NCBI RefSeq assembly: GCF_004681965.1
Contig: NZ_SMLL01000003.1
Location: 620,001 to 684,000, forward strand
Direction: 5' to 3'
DNA: 64,000 bases
DNA from: Ramlibacter rhizophilus
Lineage (GTDB): Bacteria; Pseudomonadota; Gammaproteobacteria; Burkholderiales; Burkholderiaceae_C
Part shown: positions 60,910 to 64,000 of the stretch, in pieces
Numbering within the stretch: position 1 is the stretch's first letter
Layout of the letters: each line of letters starts with the position of its first letter
Program-made: the position numbers and the translations under genes
Notes under the pieces: model-generated
What the model was told of the DNA's origin: nothing
The model's input: the letters and a program-made list of their open reading frames with translations, nothing else
Databases searched by the model: none

Positions 60910-62283
60910 ATGCTGACCGTCATCGCCTTCATCGTCGCCCTGGGATTGCTGATCGCGGTGCACGAGTGGGGCCACTACCGCGTCGCCGTCGCCTGCGGGG
61001 TCAAGGTGCTGAAATTCTCGGTCGGCTTCGGCCACCCGATCCTGCGCTGGAAGCCGCGGCGGCAGCGGCCGGGCCAGGACACCGAGTTCGTGGTCGGGGC
61101 CATTCCGCTGGGCGGCTTCGTGAAGATGCTGGACGAGCGCGAGGCGCCCGTCGATCCGGCCGAGCGCCACCTGGCCTTCAACACCCAGCCGCTCAAGTCC
61201 CGCGCCGCCATCGTGGCCGCGGGGCCGCTGGCCAACCTGCTGCTGGCCGTGCTGCTGTATTCGCTGGTGGCCTGGTGGGGCACCGAGGAGCCCACGCCGG
61301 TGGTCGCCAGCCCGGTCGCCGGCTCGCTGGCCGAGCGCGCGGGCCTGGAAGGCGGCGAGCGCGTCGTGGCAGCGGGCTTCGGCGAGGGCGAGCTGGAACC
61401 GGTGGAGTCCTTCGAAAGCCTGCGCTGGCTGCTCACGCGTGGCGCGCTGGACGGCCGTGACCTGCGTCTGGCGGTGCGCCAAGGCGAGGGCGCCTCCGCA
61501 CGCGAGTTGACGCTGCCCTTGTCCACGCTCGGTGCGGCCGATGCGGACCCGACGCTCTTTCGCCGCATCGGCATCCTCGGACCCTGGACCCGCCCCGTGC
61601 TCGGCGAGCTGGTGCCGGAGGGCGCGGCCGCCCGCGCCGGCTTGAAGCCCGGCGACGTGGTGCTCTCCGCCGGCGGGCAGGCCATCGTCGACGGGCAGCA
61701 GCTGCGTGAATGGATCCGCGGTCAGCTGCGCGGCGGCGAGCCGGTCGCGAGCGACTGGCGCATCGTGCGCGAGGGCCGCGAGGTGACGGTGCAGGTCACG
61801 CCCGAGCGCGTGGCCGGGCCCGAGGGCCCGATTGCCCGCATCGGCGCCTACGTGGGAGCCGCGCCCGAGATGGTCACCGTGCGGCGCGGTCCGGTCGAAG
61901 GCCTGTGGGGTGGCGTGGTGCGCACCTGGGAGGTGTCGGCGCTCACGCTCAAGATGATGGGTCGCATGGTGATCGGCGAGGCCTCGCTCAAGAACCTGAG
62001 CGGGCCGCTGACCATCGCCGACTACGCGGGCAAGTCCGCAAGCCTGGGACTGTCGCAGTACCTCGTGTTCCTGGCCCTCATCAGCGTGAGCCTGGGCGTG
62101 CTGAACCTGCTGCCGCTACCGGTCTTGGATGGCGGACACCTGATGTATTATCTTTGGGAGGTCGTGACGGGCAGGGGTGTGTCGGACGCCTGGATGGAGC
62201 GCTTGCAGCGCGGGGGTGTGGCGGTCCTGCTGGTCATGATGTCGATTGCGTTGTTCAACGATGTGACGCGCCTCTTCGGATAA
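60910..62283 (+). CDS. rseP: Site-2 zinc metalloprotease RseP
   Basis: An intramembrane protease that cuts anti-sigma factors (RseA-type) in envelope stress. The 457-residue protein has the HEXXH site in AVHEWGHYRVA, two PDZ domains (about 115-300), and the second metal motif LPLPVLDGGHL. It lies between dxr and bamA in the conserved order. Confidence 0.97.
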   Translation: MLTVIAFIVALGLLIAVHEWGHYRVAVACGVKVLKFSVGFGHPILRWKPRRQRPGQDTEFVVGAIPLGGFVKMLDEREAPVDPAERHLAFNTQPLKSRAAIVAAGPLANLLLAVLLYSLVAWWGTEEPTPVVASPVAGSLAERAGLEGGERVVAAGFGEGELEPVESFESLRWLLTRGALDGRDLRLAVRQGEGASARELTLPLSTLGAADADPTLFRRIGILGPWTRPVLGELVPEGAAARAGLKPGDVVLSAGGQAIVDGQQLREWIRGQLRGGEPVASDWRIVREGREVTVQVTPERVAGPEGPIARIGAYVGAAPEMVTVRRGPVEGLWGGVVRTWEVSALTLKMMGRMVIGEASLKNLSGPLTIADYAGKSASLGLSQYLVFLALISVSLGVLNLLPLPVLDGGHLMYYLWEVVTGRGVSDAWMERLQRGGVAVLLVMMSIALFNDVTRLFG

Positions 62284-62344
62284 CAACACACCTGGCCGGA
62301 CCCGCCGCGAAGCGCCTCCACGCTGGCGCGGCCCTTCAGAATCC

Positions 62345-64000
62345 ATGAAGCAACATTTCAGGCGCTTTCGCGCGCGTACGTTGGCGAGCGTGATGGCGCT
62401 GGCATTCGCGGCCTCCACCTGGGCGGTCGAGCCCTTCACCCTCGGGGACATCCGCGTCGAAGGCCTGCAGCGGGTCGAGCCCGGCACGGTCTTCGCATCG
62501 CTGCCGTTCCGGGTCGGCGAGGAGTACACGGACGAGAAGGGCACCGCCGCCATCCGGGCGCTGTTCGCACTCGGCCTGTTCAAGGACGTGCGGCTCGAGG
62601 TGGCCGGCAATGTGCTGGTCGTGGCCGTGGAGGAGCGGCCCACCGTGGCCAACGTCGATTTCGTCGGCGCGCGCGAATTCGACAAGGAAGCCCTCACCAA
62701 GGCGCTGCGCGAGATCGGCCTGGCCGAAGGCCGCCCCTATGACCAGGCTTTGGCCGACCGGGCCGAGCAGGAACTCAAGCGCCAGTACATCAGCCGCAGC
62801 CTCTATGGCGCGGAGGTGGTGACCACCGTCACGCCCATCGAGCGCAACCGGGTCAACCTCACCTTCACCGTCACCGAAGGCGAGACGGCGCGCATCAAGG
62901 ACATCCGCATCGTCGGCAACGACGCCTTCAGCGACGCCACGCTGCTCGGCCTGTTCGAGATCGACACCGGCGGCTTCCTCAGCTGGTACACCAAGTCCGA
63001 CCGCTACTCGCGCGTCAAGCTCAATGCGTCGCTGGAGGCGCTTCGCTCCTACTACCTGCAGCGCGGCTTCCTGGAGTTCCGCATCGACAGCACGCAGGTC
63101 GCGATGTCGCCGGACAAGCAGGACATCACCATCACGGTCAACGTCACCGAGGGCGACCGCTTCGTGGTCAGCGGCGTGACGCTGGAGGGCAACTACCTCG
63201 GCAAGGAAGACGAGTTCAAGTCGCTGGTGACCATCCGCCCGGGCGAGCCCTACAACGCGGACCAGGTCGCGGCCACCATCAAGGCCATGACCGACTACTT
63301 CGGCAACTTCGGCTACGCCTTCGCGCAGGTCGAGGCCCGTCCGGAGATCGACCGGGCCAGCAACCGCGTGCAGCTGTCGCTGGTGGCCGAGCCCTCGCGC
63401 CGCGCCTACGTGCGGCGCATCAACATCTCGGGCAACGTGCGCACGCGTGACGAGGTGATCCGCCGCGAGTTCCGCCAGCTCGAATCGAGCTGGTACGACG
63501 CCGACCGCATCCGCCGCTCGCGCGACCGCGTGGACCGCCTCGGGTTCTTCCGCGACGTGAACATCGAGACCGTGGAAGTCCCCGGCGCGCCGGACCAGGT
63601 GGACCTGAACGTCGGCGTGGTCGAGAAGCCCACCGGCAGCCTGCAGCTCTCGGCCGGCTTCTCCAGCGCGGAGAAGCTCGGCCTGGGTTTCACCGTGCGC
63701 CAGGAGAACGCGTTCGGCTCGGGCAACTACCTGAGCCTGGACCTGAACACCAGCAAGTACAACCGCACGCTGGCCCTGACCACCATCGATCCGTACTTCA
63801 CCCAGGACGGCATCTCGCGCACGCTGGAGGCCTACTACCGGCGCTCGCGCCCCTACGAGGACCAGGGCGGCAACTACTCGCTGGCCACCATGGGCGGCGC
63901 CATCCGCTTCGGCGTGCCCTTCAGCGAACTGGATACCGTGTTCTTCGGCGCCGGCGTCGAGAGCACCGAAATCCGTCCGGGCACGAACATCCCCGCCGCC
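62345..64000 (+). CDS. bamA: Outer-membrane protein assembly factor BamA (3' end outside window)
   Basis: The central subunit of the BAM complex that inserts beta-barrel proteins. The visible 552 residues have a signal peptide ending about AFAASTWA, five POTRA domains (the first FTLGDIRVEGLQRVEPGTVF, the last about RRINISGNVRTRDEVIRREF), and the start of the 16-strand barrel (GSLQLSAGFSSAEKLGLGF). The frame is open to the window edge. The upstream 61 bases hold no obvious ribosome-binding site. Confidence 0.97.
   Translation, partial: MKQHFRRFRARTLASVMALAFAASTWAVEPFTLGDIRVEGLQRVEPGTVFASLPFRVGEEYTDEKGTAAIRALFALGLFKDVRLEVAGNVLVVAVEERPTVANVDFVGAREFDKEALTKALREIGLAEGRPYDQALADRAEQELKRQYISRSLYGAEVVTTVTPIERNRVNLTFTVTEGETARIKDIRIVGNDAFSDATLLGLFEIDTGGFLSWYTKSDRYSRVKLNASLEALRSYYLQRGFLEFRIDSTQVAMSPDKQDITITVNVTEGDRFVVSGVTLEGNYLGKEDEFKSLVTIRPGEPYNADQVAATIKAMTDYFGNFGYAFAQVEARPEIDRASNRVQLSLVAEPSRRAYVRRINISGNVRTRDEVIRREFRQLESSWYDADRIRRSRDRVDRLGFFRDVNIETVEVPGAPDQVDLNVGVVEKPTGSLQLSAGFSSAEKLGLGFTVRQENAFGSGNYLSLDLNTSKYNRTLALTTIDPYFTQDGISRTLEAYYRRSRPYEDQGGNYSLATMGGAIRFGVPFSELDTVFFGAGVESTEIRPGTNIPAA

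Overview
The window is about 64 kb of GC-rich, densely packed bacterial chromosome. It reads as a betaproteobacterium of the order Burkholderiales, most likely family Comamonadaceae (Ramlibacter/Variovorax-like; the genus is my guess). The basis is gene order: pilB-pilC-pilD-coaE-zapD-yacG, hemA-prfA-prmC-grxD, rpsB-tsf-pyrH-frr-uppS-cdsA-dxr-rseP-bamA, and rplU-rpmA-obgE-proB, together with PhaR, a TRAP transporter, a LivG-type ABC ATPase and a fused isobutyryl-CoA mutase. I see no insertion sequence, prophage, CRISPR array or other clear foreign island; the window is mostly core chromosome with a few lineage-specific genes.

Layout. 1-8015 (minus strand): the start of a LivG-like ATPase (cut by the window edge), icmF with a candidate operator-containing promoter, and a TRAP transporter dctP-dctQ-dctM whose large permease carries a long acidic Pro/Gly repeat insert. 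8133-11173 (plus): rhodanese, argJ, a DUF815-type ATPase and a MutT-like Nudix hydrolase. 11184-16637 (minus): yacG, zapD, coaE and the type IV pilus genes pilD, pilC, pilB, then tRNA-Pro(CGG) and ispB. 18044-20969 (plus): rplU, rpmA, obgE, proB. 20994-22168 (minus): a CNP1-like lipoprotein and rppH. 22301-24681 (plus): proS and a lytic transglycosylase. 24695-29525 (minus): a Lon-like AAA+ ATPase without protease domain, then grxD, prmC, prfA, hemA. 29596-32374 (plus): a small membrane protein, yaaA, a prolyl-4-hydroxylase-like oxygenase and queF. 32444-38861 (minus): a minor-pilin operon pilE-fimT-pilV-pilW-pilX-pilY1. 39144-40360 (plus): an orphan receiver and an FNR-type regulator. 40388-43374 (minus): a HAD dehalogenase, an FtsH paralogue and a small charged protein. 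43495-47247 (plus): a DUF4334 protein, a CoA-transferase, phaR, rimO. Then tRNA-Leu(CAG), rnr and an SDR enzyme; a minus-strand set (amidase, DadA-like, NAD(P)HX repair); and the rpsB-to-bamA superoperon, cut at the right edge inside bamA.

How it fits together. The right end runs from ribosome and translation functions through undecaprenyl, phospholipid and isoprenoid synthesis to envelope stress and outer-membrane assembly. The two pilus clusters supply the motor, platform and prepilin peptidase, and the minor-pilin tip complex; no major pilin gene is visible. icmF beside a Liv-type transporter gene and a TRAP uptake system suggests uptake and catabolism of branched-chain amino or keto acids.

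The most interesting non-standard signals are: a 10-unit Pro/Gly/Glu repeat inside a TRAP permease loop; a near-consensus sigma-54 promoter in front of the protease-less Lon-like ATPase; a -10-like box placed 6-7 bases before the ATG of several genes that lack a Shine-Dalgarno sequence, which suggests leaderless mRNAs; a palindrome in the spacer of the icmF promoter; a three-copy operator-like repeat ahead of the orphan receiver; and an FtsH paralogue with isoleucine at the conserved pore phenylalanine. No stretch longer than about 300 bases lacks a gene; the longest gap (38862-39143) is the divergent regulatory region between pilE and the receiver gene.
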